Assembly (NCBI GenBank): GCA_016195025.1
Contig: JACQAL010000068.1
Location: forward strand, 1-64,000
Reading direction: 5' to 3'
DNA: 64,000 bases
From: Bacteroidota bacterium
Lineage (GTDB): Bacteria; Bacteroidota; Bacteroidia; Palsa-948
The translations under genes and the position numbers were made by a program. This document shows positions 48,888-58,641 of the stretch, in pieces. Numbering within the stretch: position 1 is the first letter of the stretch; every line of letters begins with the position of its first letter. The notes beneath the pieces are model-generated. The model was not told the DNA's origin and searched no databases. It was given only the letters and a program-made list of their open reading frames with translations.

Positions 48888-50957
48888 TTAGTAATTCAGC
48901 AGTTCTTCCATCGCCTTCGCCACCTTCTCCGCATTGGGAAGCATGGCGGCTTCGAGCGTGGAGTTGAGCGGAATGGCGGGAAGATTTTCCGAGCCAATAA
49001 TCCGCACAGGAGCATCGAGCGATTCAAAACATTTTTCTGCAATAAATCCCGCCAGCGCCTGCGCAAAAGAATTCTGTGGCGGTTCTTCTGTCACAACTAA
49101 ACAACGTGAATGTTTCCGAACGGAATTGAAAACAGTTTCTTCATCGAGCGGAACTAAAGTTCTCAAATCAATAATTTCTATGCGATCCGGAAATTTTTTG
49201 GAAGCGTTCTTCGCCCAGTAAACGCCCATTCCGTAAGTGATAATTGTTATCGAAGATTTGCTTGCATCTTTTTCTGCAGATTGTACAATCCTCGCTTTCC
49301 CAAATGGAATAATATAATCCTCATCCGGCTCAACCGTCTTTGCATCTTCCGTTCCTTTTATTTTGCTCCAGTAAAGTCCTTTGTGTTCGAGAATCACGCA
49401 GGGATTCAGATCGTAGTAAGCAGATTTAATCAGTCCTTTCAAATCAGCGCCTGTAGATGGATACGCAACTTTTATTCCGCGAATGTTTGTTACAATACTT
49501 TCTACCGAGGAAGAATGATACGGACCACCGCTTCCGTATGCGCCAATCGGTACGCGGAGAATCATGCTTACCGGATATTTTCCATTGGTGAGATAACACG
49601 AGCGTGCAACTTCAGTGAACAATTGATTTAATCCCGGCCAGATATAATCTGCAAACTGAACTTCAACAATTGGTTTCAATCCGACCGCAGACATTCCAAC
49701 GGTACTTCCAACAATAAATGCTTCCTGAATCGGAGTATTGAAAACTCTTTCATCACCAAATTTTTCTGCAAGCGTTGCTGCTTCGCGGAAAACTCCGCCT
49801 AATCTTTTTCCAACATCCTGTCCATAGAGCAAACATTCTTTATGTTTCTCCATTAATTCGCGAATCGCAAACAAAGCAGAATCCACCATCACTTTTTTTT
49901 CTTTTCCCTTAGGTTCGCGCTCGCCTTTTTCTTCGGTGATAGGAGTTGGCGCGAATGCGTGAGTGAATAAATCTTCGGGGCGCGGGTCTTCAGAATTTTT
50001 TGCACGCTTGTAATCTTCTTCCACTTTTTTCTTTACGCGTTCTTCAATTGCGTTCAGTTCATCTTTATCAAATCCTTCAATGATTAATTTATTTCTGAAG
50101 CGAGGAAACGGGTCACGGAGTTTTTGTTCTTCCAAGTCCTCGCGATACCATTCCTTACGAACTCCCGATGTGTGATGATTCAGCAGCGGAACTTTCGCGT
50201 GAATGAGAAACGGTCTTCTTTCTTTACGGATGATTTCCAAAACTTCCTGAATTGTTTTATAGGATTGAAAAAAATCTGTTCCGTCAATGCTTCGTGTCTC
50301 CAGTCCGTGAAAACCTTTTGCAAATTCAGTTGCATCCTGCGCGCGGATTTCATCCGAGTGCGCGGAAATATCCCAGTCATTATCTTGCACAAAATAAAGT
50401 ATAGGAAGTTTTTTCAATACTGCCATCTGGAATGCTTCAGAAACTTCACCTTCAGTGATTGAACCGTCACCGAGAGAACAAACAACTACTCCTTTTTCTT
50501 TTTCATCCGTTGGCGGAAAAACTTTTTCTCTATACTGAATTCCCATCGCAACTCCCGTAGTGGGAATCGCCTGCATTCCTGTTGCAGAAGATTGATGCGG
50601 AATCTTCGGCATATCATCGCGATTCAAACTCGGATGAGAATAATAAGTTCTTCCTCCTGAAAAAGGATCATCGCGTTTCGCCATCAACTGCAACATTAAT
50701 TCATACGGCTGCATTCCGATTCCGAGAAGAATGGAATCATCACGGTAGTAAGCCGAGAGCCAATCCTGCGGCTTCAACTGCAAGCCAAGCGCGAGTTGAA
50801 CTGCTTCGTGCCCGCGCGAAGTAGCGTGAACATATTTGGAAGTGAACTGCGCGTTCTTATCATAAATCTCCGTCATCGCCTTCGCGGTGCACATCAACTC
50901 AAACGCTCGAAGAAGAATTTCTTCGGAGATTTTAATTTTGGTTTCTGTTTCACGCAT
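48888..50957 (-). CDS. Fused 2-oxoacid dehydrogenase E1 (alpha-beta)
   Basis: 689 aa. The first 345 residues are an E1-alpha: SRGHEAVQ, GRTYYSHP, and the thiamine diphosphate motif GDGSITEGEVSEAF with the closing VQDN in place of the usual NN. A linker (about 350-375) leads to the E1-beta part (GQDVG, NTPIQEAFIVGSTVGMSAVG, QFADYIWPGLNQL, then the transketolase C-terminal domain). This single-chain layout is usual in Bacteroidota for branched-chain 2-oxoacid or similar substrates. The E2 and E3 genes are not in the window, so the substrate is uncertain. Confidence 0.9.
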   Translation of the reverse strand: MRETETKIKISEEILLRAFELMCTAKAMTEIYDKNAQFTSKYVHATSRGHEAVQLALGLQLKPQDWLSAYYRDDSILLGIGMQPYELMLQLMAKRDDPFSGGRTYYSHPSLNRDDMPKIPHQSSATGMQAIPTTGVAMGIQYREKVFPPTDEKEKGVVVCSLGDGSITEGEVSEAFQMAVLKKLPILYFVQDNDWDISAHSDEIRAQDATEFAKGFHGLETRSIDGTDFFQSYKTIQEVLEIIRKERRPFLIHAKVPLLNHHTSGVRKEWYREDLEEQKLRDPFPRFRNKLIIEGFDKDELNAIEERVKKKVEEDYKRAKNSEDPRPEDLFTHAFAPTPITEEKGEREPKGKEKKVMVDSALFAIRELMEKHKECLLYGQDVGKRLGGVFREAATLAEKFGDERVFNTPIQEAFIVGSTVGMSAVGLKPIVEVQFADYIWPGLNQLFTEVARSCYLTNGKYPVSMILRVPIGAYGSGGPYHSSSVESIVTNIRGIKVAYPSTGADLKGLIKSAYYDLNPCVILEHKGLYWSKIKGTEDAKTVEPDEDYIIPFGKARIVQSAEKDASKSSITIITYGMGVYWAKNASKKFPDRIEIIDLRTLVPLDEETVFNSVRKHSRCLVVTEEPPQNSFAQALAGFIAEKCFESLDAPVRIIGSENLPAIPLNSTLEAAMLPNAEKVAKAMEELLNY

Positions 50958-51058
50958 AATTCTAAGCGTAAAAATAATCTATCCATTGGAACTACAAAGC
51001 ATTCGTAGAATCATAAGATATTGACTTGAAAAAGTAAAAAGTCGTTCGAATTAATTTT

Positions 51059-51066
51059 TATTTTTG
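51059..51066 (+). promoter_or_regulatory. -7 box TATTTTTG for the M49 peptidase gene
   Basis: Perfect TAnnTTTG, 17 bp before the ATG at 51084. Confidence 0.6.
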
Positions 51067-51083
51067 CCAACTAAAATCACTAT

Positions 51084-53156
51084 ATGAAATTATTTTCCGC
51101 TCTCACTTTAATCGTCACAATTTTTCTTTTCTCATTCAGCCAGACAAGCAAAAAGAAACATCCGAAGCCAACCACTCCGGCTGTTGCTGCCGACACTTTC
51201 AAATACAATGTCGAGCAGTTTGCCGACATACGAATTCTCCGCTACCAGGTTCCGGGCTTTGAAAAACTTTCGCTCAGGCAAAAAGAACTTCTTTATTATT
51301 TATATGAAGCCGCGCTTGCGGGAAGAGATATTTTCTGGGACCAGAATTATAAATACAATCTCACTGTGAGAAAAACTTTGGAAGCGATTGTTTCCACTTA
51401 CAAGGGTGATAAAAAATCAGCCGACTGGAAAAAATTTATGGTGTATGCAAAGCGCGTATGGTTCTCGAATGGAATTCACCACCACTATGGAATGCAAAAA
51501 TTTCTTCCTGAATGTTCGAAAGAATATTTTACAGAGCTGATTAAAAATTCCAGCGATATGGAGCTTCCTTTGGCGCCTCACGAAAAACTGGATGCGTTCA
51601 TCGCGAAAATAATTCCCATCATTTTCGACCCGAATGTTGCCGCGAAAAAAGTCAACCTCGACACTAAATTCGATTTGGTGGAATCCTCGGCAACAAATTT
51701 TTACGAAGGCGTGAATGAAAAAGAAGTTACCGAGTTTTACAAATCAATGAACAAGCCCGATGATAAAACTCCTGTTTCCTACGGGCTGAATTCAAAAGTT
51801 ACAAAAGTGGATGGAAAAGTGGTGGAGAAAGTTTGGAAAGTGGGTGGAATGTATTCGGGCGCGCTCGATAAAATTGTTTACTGGCTGGAAAAAGCAAGCG
51901 CCATAGCGGAAAATGACGCGCAGAAAAAAGCACTCACACTTCTCATCGAGTTTTATAAAACAGGCGACTTGAAAAAATTTGACGAGTATTCCATCGCGTG
52001 GGTTCACGATACGGAATCGGCAATTGATGTGGTGAATGGTTTCATTGAAGTGTATGGCGACCCGCTGGGAAGAAAAGGAAGTTTTGAATCCGTTGTGTCG
52101 GTAAAAGATTTTGAAGCGAGCAAACGCATTGCGGCAATTGGCGGACAGGCACAGTGGTTCGAAGATAATTCTCCGTTGAAGCCGGAACATAAAAAGAAAA
52201 ACGTAAAAGGAATTTCCGCGAAAGTAATTCTCACGGTGGTTGAATCGGGGGAATCGGCTCCCACTACTCCGATTGGAATTAATCTTCCGAACGCAAACTG
52301 GATTCGCCAGCAGCACGGAAGCAAATCGGTGAACCTTGGAAATATTGTTTACGCATACGAAAAAGCAAAATCTCCTTCGCTGCTCGATGAGTTTTACATT
52401 AATCCCGAAATGAACAAGCGCGTGAAAGAATTTGGCGCGCTGGGTGGAGCGCTTCACACCGATATGCACGAAGTGATTGGTCACGCCTCTGGACAAATTA
52501 ATCCGGGCGTTGGCGACCCGAGCGAAACGCTGAAAAATTATGCGAACGCTCTCGAAGAAGGGCGCGCGGATTTAGTTGCGCTCTATTATATTCTCGACAA
52601 AAAATTAATTGAGATTGGCGTGATGCCTTCGCTTGAAGTCGGAAAAGCGGAATACGATAATTATATCACGAACGGTTTGCTCGTGCAGCTCGCGCGGTTG
52701 AAATTAGGCGACAACATTGAAGAAGCGCATATGCGCAACCGGCAGATGATTGCCGCGTGGTGCTATGAAAAAGGAAAAAAAGATAATGTGATTGAACGGA
52801 AAAAATCTCCCGAAGGAAAAACTTATTTTGTGATTAACGATTACGAAAAACTCCGCACGCTCTTCGGGGAATTATTGAAAGAAGTGCAGCGCATAAAATC
52901 GGAAGGCGATTACAACGCTGGAAAAACTCTCATAGAGAATTACGGAGTGAAAGTGGATGCCGAACTTCACAAAGAAGTCCTTGACCGCTACAACAAAGTT
53001 GGAATTGCACCTTATGCGGGTTTCATCCAGCCGAAATTAATTCCAGTGATGAGCGGAGATAAAATCACCGATGTGAAAATTGAATATCCTTCTGACTTTG
53101 TACAGCAAATGCTGGAGTATGGGAAAAAATATTCACTACTGGCGGTGGTGAATTAG
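51084..53156 (+). CDS. Dipeptidyl peptidase III-like M49 metallopeptidase
   Basis: 690 aa. A signal peptide (residues 1-20) leads to a periplasmic or surface enzyme. The M49 zinc motif is HEVIGH at about 462-467, with EEGRAD at about 491-496 giving the third ligand Glu. The family form is HELLGH and EECRAD, so both are conserved with small substitutions. It would remove dipeptides from peptide N-termini. Some homologues in this phylum carry other names (dihydrofolate reductase), which are errors. Length is close to that of DPP III. Confidence 0.9.
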   Translation: MKLFSALTLIVTIFLFSFSQTSKKKHPKPTTPAVAADTFKYNVEQFADIRILRYQVPGFEKLSLRQKELLYYLYEAALAGRDIFWDQNYKYNLTVRKTLEAIVSTYKGDKKSADWKKFMVYAKRVWFSNGIHHHYGMQKFLPECSKEYFTELIKNSSDMELPLAPHEKLDAFIAKIIPIIFDPNVAAKKVNLDTKFDLVESSATNFYEGVNEKEVTEFYKSMNKPDDKTPVSYGLNSKVTKVDGKVVEKVWKVGGMYSGALDKIVYWLEKASAIAENDAQKKALTLLIEFYKTGDLKKFDEYSIAWVHDTESAIDVVNGFIEVYGDPLGRKGSFESVVSVKDFEASKRIAAIGGQAQWFEDNSPLKPEHKKKNVKGISAKVILTVVESGESAPTTPIGINLPNANWIRQQHGSKSVNLGNIVYAYEKAKSPSLLDEFYINPEMNKRVKEFGALGGALHTDMHEVIGHASGQINPGVGDPSETLKNYANALEEGRADLVALYYILDKKLIEIGVMPSLEVGKAEYDNYITNGLLVQLARLKLGDNIEEAHMRNRQMIAAWCYEKGKKDNVIERKKSPEGKTYFVINDYEKLRTLFGELLKEVQRIKSEGDYNAGKTLIENYGVKVDAELHKEVLDRYNKVGIAPYAGFIQPKLIPVMSGDKITDVKIEYPSDFVQQMLEYGKKYSLLAVVN

Positions 53157-53164
53157 TATTTTTT

Positions 53165-53256
53165 AATCTTCGAAAAACGAAACGATACGAAAAATACGAA
53201 ACAACTGCCATTCTTCTCTTTCGTATTTTTCGTACTAATTCGCTTTTCGAGGATTT
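53165..53256. repeat. Two-armed dispersed repeat before the crotonase 3' end
   Basis: Left arm atcttcgaaaaacgaaacga then tacgaaaaatacgaaac; right arm ctttcgtatttttcgtac then taattcgcttttcgagg. The arms are reverse complements around a loop of about 15 nt. Its right arm encodes the last residues (Asn-Pro-Arg-Lys-Ala-Asn) and stop of the crotonase gene. Confidence 0.8.
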
Positions 53257-54008
53257 GCTTTGAACTTCTCAATATACTTTTTCGTAAAGTCCGAAAGAAC
53301 CAAACGCCCGCTCATTTCCGCGCGCTCGATGAGGAGTGTATCCCAGTTTTCTGTTCCTTCCCACATAACTTTTTTCAGTTGAGCCATTGCTTCAGGACTG
53401 CTTTGCGAAAGTTTTTCCGCGAGAGATTGAACCGCATTATCTAATTCAGCAACGGAAGAAAAAATATCCGCATACAATCCTTTTTCACGAGCCCAGTTTG
53501 CATCTTTCCATTCGGTGGGATTTATTGTGAGCGCAGTGAAAGCCGATGTTCCAACTTTTCTTTCCACTGCAGGACCAACTACAAACGGGCCAATTCCTAA
53601 AGCGAGTTCGCTTAAACGAATAGAAGCGTCTTTCACCGCTAACGTATAATCTCCAGCAGAAGCAAGCCCCACTCCACCTCCAACAGCTTTTCCGTGCACG
53701 CGGACAATTACAAACTTTGGAACTTTGCGGATGGCGTTAATCACAAAAGAAAATCCGGAAAAGAATTTTTTCCCTTCTTCAAAATTCTTGATTGTCATGA
53801 GTTCGTCAAATGAAGCTCCTGCACAAAAAGATTTTTCTCCTTCGCTTTGCAAGATAATAACTTTTGCTTCTGAATTATTTCCTGCGGAAGTAATTTCATA
53901 TGCCAGTTTTCTAAGAATTGCTCCAGACAGAGAATTGCTTTGCGGATGAAAAAAAGAAATCGTTGCGATTCCGTTTTCAATTTTTGATTCTGCTTTTCCG
54001 TTCTCCAT
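53235..54008 (-). CDS. Enoyl-CoA hydratase/isomerase (crotonase family)
   Basis: 257 aa. The oxyanion-hole segments are CAGASFDEL (around 62) and GKAVGGGVGLASAGDYTLA (around 105), and the Glu in LSELALGIGP (about 134-143) occupies the catalytic Glu site. The C-terminal trimerisation helix is present. The last six residues and the stop come from a dispersed repeat. It lies 3 bp after an ABM-domain gene on the same strand. It may take part in fatty-acid or phenylacetate-type beta-oxidation; the paa genes nearby make the latter plausible. Confidence 0.88.
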   Translation of the reverse strand: MENGKAESKIENGIATISFFHPQSNSLSGAILRKLAYEITSAGNNSEAKVIILQSEGEKSFCAGASFDELMTIKNFEEGKKFFSGFSFVINAIRKVPKFVIVRVHGKAVGGGVGLASAGDYTLAVKDASIRLSELALGIGPFVVGPAVERKVGTSAFTALTINPTEWKDANWAREKGLYADIFSSVAELDNAVQSLAEKLSQSSPEAMAQLKKVMWEGTENWDTLLIERAEMSGRLVLSDFTKKYIEKFKANPRKAN

Positions 54009-54011
54009 AAA

Positions 54012-54335
54012 TTATTTTTCAAAAAGTTTTGAATGTTCCACTTTGCAAATCTGGCTTAAATATCTTTTATACCATTTGCTCACTTGCGCTTTGGCAGTTA
54101 AGTGCGTGGAGTTTATTCTCCAGTTATTTATCGCTTCCATATTTTCCCAGTAAGAAATAAAAATACTTTGATTATCCTTCTTCACATTTTCCCATCCTAA
54201 AAATCCAATTTGTGTTTGCGCAAGCTCCATTAGCTTATTGTCCATTTCATAGTAGCCAGTTAAATCTTCTTCTTTGGTAGAAATAAAAATCACTGCGTAA
54301 TAATCTTTTTCAGGAGGAGCGCCTTTGAGCCACAT
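54012..54335 (-). CDS. Antibiotic biosynthesis monooxygenase-like (ABM) domain protein
   Basis: 107 aa. The ferredoxin-like fold is seen as a strand YYAVIFISTK, a helix with MDNKLMELAQTQIGFLGW, strand SIFISYWENMEAINNWR (the family's Y-W-x-x-x-E-A-I/L motif) and a final helix STHLTAKAQVSKWY. Members often act on quinones or degrade haem, but many have no known role. It starts 62 bp from the divergent nth gene, and the crotonase gene follows after 3 bp. Confidence 0.75.
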   Translation of the reverse strand: MWLKGAPPEKDYYAVIFISTKEEDLTGYYEMDNKLMELAQTQIGFLGWENVKKDNQSIFISYWENMEAINNWRINSTHLTAKAQVSKWYKRYLSQICKVEHSKLFEK

Positions 54336-54366
54336 AAATTTTTTTCAGGAGATAAAATTATCAATT

Positions 54367-54374
54367 TATCTTTG
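54367..54374 (+). promoter_or_regulatory. -7 box TATCTTTG for nth
   Basis: Perfect TAnnTTTG, 23 bp before the ATG at 54398. Confidence 0.6.
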
Positions 54375-54397
54375 AAGCCATTTTAAAAAAATATACA

Positions 54398-55033
54398 ATG
54401 AAAATTAACTGGCACGAAGCGGTTCAGCCGCTCATTAAAAAATACAAAGGCAAAAAACATCCGCTCGATTACAAAAATTTGTATCAACTGGTGGTGATGG
54501 TGATTCTATCCGCGCAGGATTCTGACCGGCATATAAATCAGGTTGCGATTCCGCTCTTCGAAGCATTTCTAGATATACCTTCGCTGGCGAGAGCTGATGA
54601 GCAAATGCTTCATAAATATATTTCAGGCGTTAGAAATTTTGGAAACAAAACCAAGTGGCTGATGAATCTTGCAAAGACAGTAAAAGAAGACAAAAATATT
54701 CCTCTGACAATGGATGGATTGACAGCACTCACAGGCATCGGAAGAAAATCCGCAAACGTAATTATGCGCGAGACAGGAAAGAAAGCCGAAGGCGTGATTG
54801 TGGATTTACACGTTGTAAGAGTTGCACCGCGTTTAGGAATCGCTACTGGCACTGATCCGAAGAAAATTGAAAAGCAAATTATGGAAACACTTCCTGAAAA
54901 AGATTGGAGAGAAATTGGAATGGCGATTTCATTTTTAGGAAGAGAAATTTGCAGACCGACAAATCCGAAACACGAAGAGTGTGTGATGAAAGAAGTGTGC
55001 GGGTATTACAAAGAAGTGAAAAAGAAAAGTTAA
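54398..55033 (+). CDS. nth: Endonuclease III-type DNA glycosylase with a His in the Fe-S motif
   Basis: 211 aa. The helix-hairpin-helix is LTGIGRKSANV with catalytic Lys117 and Asp136 (EGVIVDLHVVRV), so glycosylase and AP-lyase activity are expected on oxidised pyrimidines. The C-terminal Fe-S motif reads C185-X6-H192-X2-C195-X5-C201: the second Cys of the canonical C-X6-C-X2-C-X5-C is His. This could make a Cys3His cluster or weaken cluster binding. The 3' end overlaps the convergent paaZ by 4 bp. Confidence 0.9.
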   Translation: MKINWHEAVQPLIKKYKGKKHPLDYKNLYQLVVMVILSAQDSDRHINQVAIPLFEAFLDIPSLARADEQMLHKYISGVRNFGNKTKWLMNLAKTVKEDKNIPLTMDGLTALTGIGRKSANVIMRETGKKAEGVIVDLHVVRVAPRLGIATGTDPKKIEKQIMETLPEKDWREIGMAISFLGREICRPTNPKHEECVMKEVCGYYKEVKKKS

Positions 55034-57156
55034 TTCTGATTTTTCTTTTTTACCATCGTAAGAATGGTTGCAATGCCTACAGTATCTCCCATGGTTAAAT
55101 CCACTTCATATTTTTTTCTGATTTCTTCTGAACTTGCATCGTAAATATCCACAACCCATTTTACAATTCCAACTTTTACATCTTCACCGTTAGCGGCTTT
55201 CAATCCTTTGTCATTTTCTATTTTTTCTTTGCAGGTAAAACGAACTCCGATTGTCATTCCCGGATAAATTGGTTTTGTAAAACGGCATTCATCCAAACCA
55301 TAATTAAGAAGAACAGGTCCTTTCGGAGGATCAACAAATAACCCCGCTGCACGCGACAAAATAAAATATCCGTGAGCAACCGTGCGTTTGAAAATTGTTC
55401 CTTCTAAAGAATCAGGTTCAAGATGCGCGTAAAATTTATCCCCGCTCAGTTCAGCGAAGTTGATGATGTCATCTTCGGAAACAGTGTGAGTTTTTGTAAT
55501 TAAAGTTTCACCCACTTGCAACTCTTCAAAATATTTTCTGAACGGATGAACATCCGTATGAATATATTTTCCGCCAATCTGATATTGATTCGTGATGTTT
55601 GTAATCGTAGTTGGCGAACCTTGAATGGCGGTGCGCTGCAAATAATGAAACACTCCGCGCTTGCCACCCATTTCTTCTCCTCCGCCCGCTCTCCCTGGAC
55701 CACCATGAACCAACATCGGCATAGGAGAACCGTGGCCCGTACTTTCTTTTGCGCAATCGGAATTGAGAATTAAAATTCTTCCGTGCATCGATGCAGAACC
55801 AAGCACATATTGCTTGGCTATTTTATCATCACCAGTAATAATTGAACTCACAAGTGAACCTTTCCCCATTTTCGCTAACTGAATTGCTTCGTCAATATTT
55901 TTGTAAGGCATTAAAGTTGAAACCGGACCGAATGCTTCCACATTGTGGCAATCAATATTTTTAAATGGATTTTCATTCAGGAAAATTATCGGAGGCATGA
56001 ACGCGCCTTTGTTTTTATCTGCGCCTTTCACTTCAAACTTTTCAAAATCGCCAATAATTATTTTTTGCGACTTGGAAAGTTGTTCAACTTTTTCTTTAAC
56101 TTCTTTTAACTGAGTCATTCCCGCGAGTGAACCCATGCGAACTCCTTCCACGTTCGGATCGCCAATGATATTTGATGCTAATCTTTTTCCTAAAGCAGTT
56201 CTAACTTCTTCCACACGATTTTCAGGAACTATAATTCTTCTTATTGCTGTACATTTTTGTCCTGCTTTGGTTGTGATTTCTCTTACAACTTCTTTTATGA
56301 AAATATCAAACTCGGGTTTGTCCGGAGAAACATCAGAACCAAGTACACAGCAGTTCAACGAATCGGCTTCCATATTAAAGTGAACAGATTCTTCAATCAA
56401 TCTTTTATTGCTCTTCAGCATTTTTCCTGTTGATGCGCTTCCTGTAAAAGTCACTACATCCTGATTCATTGTATAGTCAAGAATTCCGTTTGCACTTCCG
56501 CAAATTAATTGCAGTGCGCCTTCGGGAAGAATTTTGCTCGCGATAATTTCTTTTACTACTGCTTCAGTGAGAAAAGAAGTTATCGTTGCGGGTTTCACAA
56601 TGGCGGGAACGCCCGCAAACCAATTCACCGCAACTTTTTCGAGCATTCCCCATACGGGAAAATTAAATGCGTTGATGTGAATGGCAACGCCTTCTTTCGG
56701 AACACAGATGTGATGTCCGATGAAAGTATTTTGATTTGAAAGTTTTGCTACATCGCCTTCCACACAAAAAGTTTCATTGGGAAATTGCCTGCGCAAAGAT
56801 GAATACGCAAAAAGATTTCCGATTCCTCCTTCAATGTCTACCCAAGAATCAATTTTTGTTGCACCCGTTGCCCAGGAAATTTTGTAGAACAAATCTTTTT
56901 TCTCCATCAAATGCATCGCAAGCGCTTTCAACATTAATCCCCGCTCGTGAAAAGTTAGTGTGCGGAGTTTCGGTCCGCCAACAGTTCGTGCATACTCGCA
57001 CATCTTCGCAAAGTCAAGCCCTTTTGAAGAAGCTGTTGCGATTTCTTCTCCCGTAATGGCGTTGTATAAAACTTGTCCTTCGCCTTCACCGGAAATAAAT
57101 TTTCCGAGGGCGTAGTTTTCTAATTTACGGAGAGAAATTTTTGCAGCGGTAGTCAT
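55030..57156 (-). CDS. paaZ: PaaZ: oxepin-CoA hydrolase / semialdehyde dehydrogenase
   Basis: 708 aa, two-domain. Residues 1-525 are an aldehyde dehydrogenase (Glu263 in HFNMEADS and catalytic Cys302 in TTKAGQKCTA). Residues 540-708 are a MaoC hydratase (DFAELSGDKFYAHLEPD, VAHGYFILSRAAGLF). PaaZ opens the oxepin ring of phenylacetyl-CoA catabolism and oxidises the semialdehyde. The gene stands alone between nth and the SpoIIE phosphatase; paaABCDE are not in the window. The paa genes paaI, paaJ and paaY are 3 kb away on the same strand. Confidence 0.92.
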   Translation of the reverse strand: MTTAAKISLRKLENYALGKFISGEGEGQVLYNAITGEEIATASSKGLDFAKMCEYARTVGGPKLRTLTFHERGLMLKALAMHLMEKKDLFYKISWATGATKIDSWVDIEGGIGNLFAYSSLRRQFPNETFCVEGDVAKLSNQNTFIGHHICVPKEGVAIHINAFNFPVWGMLEKVAVNWFAGVPAIVKPATITSFLTEAVVKEIIASKILPEGALQLICGSANGILDYTMNQDVVTFTGSASTGKMLKSNKRLIEESVHFNMEADSLNCCVLGSDVSPDKPEFDIFIKEVVREITTKAGQKCTAIRRIIVPENRVEEVRTALGKRLASNIIGDPNVEGVRMGSLAGMTQLKEVKEKVEQLSKSQKIIIGDFEKFEVKGADKNKGAFMPPIIFLNENPFKNIDCHNVEAFGPVSTLMPYKNIDEAIQLAKMGKGSLVSSIITGDDKIAKQYVLGSASMHGRILILNSDCAKESTGHGSPMPMLVHGGPGRAGGGEEMGGKRGVFHYLQRTAIQGSPTTITNITNQYQIGGKYIHTDVHPFRKYFEELQVGETLITKTHTVSEDDIINFAELSGDKFYAHLEPDSLEGTIFKRTVAHGYFILSRAAGLFVDPPKGPVLLNYGLDECRFTKPIYPGMTIGVRFTCKEKIENDKGLKAANGEDVKVGIVKWVVDIYDASSEEIRKKYEVDLTMGDTVGIATILTMVKKKNQN

Positions 57157-57228
57157 AGGAATATTTTTAGAATTCCAAAGGTAAAAAATCCTTCTTATGA
57201 ATTTGTCTTTTTCTACCTTTATACTCTG

Positions 57229-58641
57229 ATGAATCCTTTCAAAAAATTCAAAAACTACTTTATCGGCAGTGCACTTGCTAACACAGATGATGTTTTTGAA
57301 AAGGCGCGAATTGAATTAATGTTTGATTATTCAGTTTTTCTTCTTGTGATGGGATGTATGTTCACAGGCAGTGTAATTGCCAATCATAATACATGGGAAA
57401 TTTATCTCACTACTTGTTTCGCTATTCCTTCTATCACCAGTTTGTTATTTATTCTCAAGAAAACAAAAAATGTGAAATATGCAGGATACCTGTTTGTGTT
57501 CATGCAAATAGTAATGCACATTGCAAACGGATATATAAATAAATATGAACCAAGAATAGATGGCATACTCTGGTCTATCACTTCTATAATTCTTGTGTTT
57601 TTTGTTCTTGGAAAAAAGTGGGGATTGGGAATTACAATTTTTATTATTCTTCAATATTCCCTTGGAGCGATAAACGCCAGTACCGGATATAAAATTTTTA
57701 ACTACACAATTCCACCGGAGCAGTTTTTGAAGGAAAGTTATTTTGCGACTCTTATTCCTTTCGCCCTCATCGTTTACGGATTAACACAGATATTAAATAC
57801 AAGAACAGGCGCAGAAAAACAAATTCAAGAACAAAAAAATAAATTGGAGGCAAGCCACAAAGAACTTCAATTAAAAAATAAAGATATTACTGATTCAATT
57901 AACTATGCAAAAAAAATTCAACATGCTGTTTTACCAAATGAAGAAACAATTTACCGAAGCATCCCTCTTTCGTTTATTTTATATAAGCCGCGTGATATTG
58001 TAAGCGGAGATTTCTTTTGGTTTTATGAAATTAACCGAGATAATTATATTATTGTATGTGCCGATTGCACAGGCCACGGAGTGCCGGGCGCGATGATGAC
58101 AGTTATTGGAAGCAGTTTGCTCAATCAGACAATCGTTGATAATAAAATAACACAGCCATCGCAAATTCTTTTGGTGCTCGATAATTTCATCAACATTACT
58201 TTGAAACAGCAGAAAGAACACGAGCATTCTGTTCAGGACGGAATGGATTTATCTTTGCTGAAAGTGGATAAGGCAAAAAAGGAATTCACTTTTACTTCTG
58301 CCAAACGTCCGGCTGTTTTCATTCGCAACAAAGAAATGACTGAACTAAAAGGAAGCAAACATACACTCGGTGGAATGATAACGGGGTGCAAAGTATTTAA
58401 CGAAGTGAAAATGGATTACCGCGAAGATGACATCATTTATTTTTATACCGATGGTTTCACCGACCAGTTTGGCGGACCCAAAGGGAAAAAGTTTTCTTCG
58501 AAGCAACTAAAAGAAACTTTTCTGAACATTCACAAACAACAAATGACAGAGCAGAAAAATAAACTTTCTTCTATTTTAGAAAACTGGAAAGGAAACCTGG
58601 AACAGGTGGATGATATTCAGGTAATAGGAATCAGGTTTTAA
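57229..58641 (+). CDS. Membrane-bound SpoIIE-type PP2C phosphatase
   Basis: 470 aa. Six hydrophobic segments (residues about 37-190) form a membrane sensor, then a coiled coil (195-225, IQEQKNKLEASHKELQLKNK) and a SpoIIE/PP2C domain with DIVSGDFFW, CADCTGHGVPGAMM (the Asp metal ligands) and FYTDGFTDQFGG. Such proteins dephosphorylate anti-sigma-factor antagonists or other serine-phosphorylated partners. No partner gene lies next to it. Its 3' end overlaps the convergent DUF1569 gene by 4 bp. Confidence 0.88.
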   Translation: MNPFKKFKNYFIGSALANTDDVFEKARIELMFDYSVFLLVMGCMFTGSVIANHNTWEIYLTTCFAIPSITSLLFILKKTKNVKYAGYLFVFMQIVMHIANGYINKYEPRIDGILWSITSIILVFFVLGKKWGLGITIFIILQYSLGAINASTGYKIFNYTIPPEQFLKESYFATLIPFALIVYGLTQILNTRTGAEKQIQEQKNKLEASHKELQLKNKDITDSINYAKKIQHAVLPNEETIYRSIPLSFILYKPRDIVSGDFFWFYEINRDNYIIVCADCTGHGVPGAMMTVIGSSLLNQTIVDNKITQPSQILLVLDNFINITLKQQKEHEHSVQDGMDLSLLKVDKAKKEFTFTSAKRPAVFIRNKEMTELKGSKHTLGGMITGCKVFNEVKMDYREDDIIYFYTDGFTDQFGGPKGKKFSSKQLKETFLNIHKQQMTEQKNKLSSILENWKGNLEQVDDIQVIGIRF

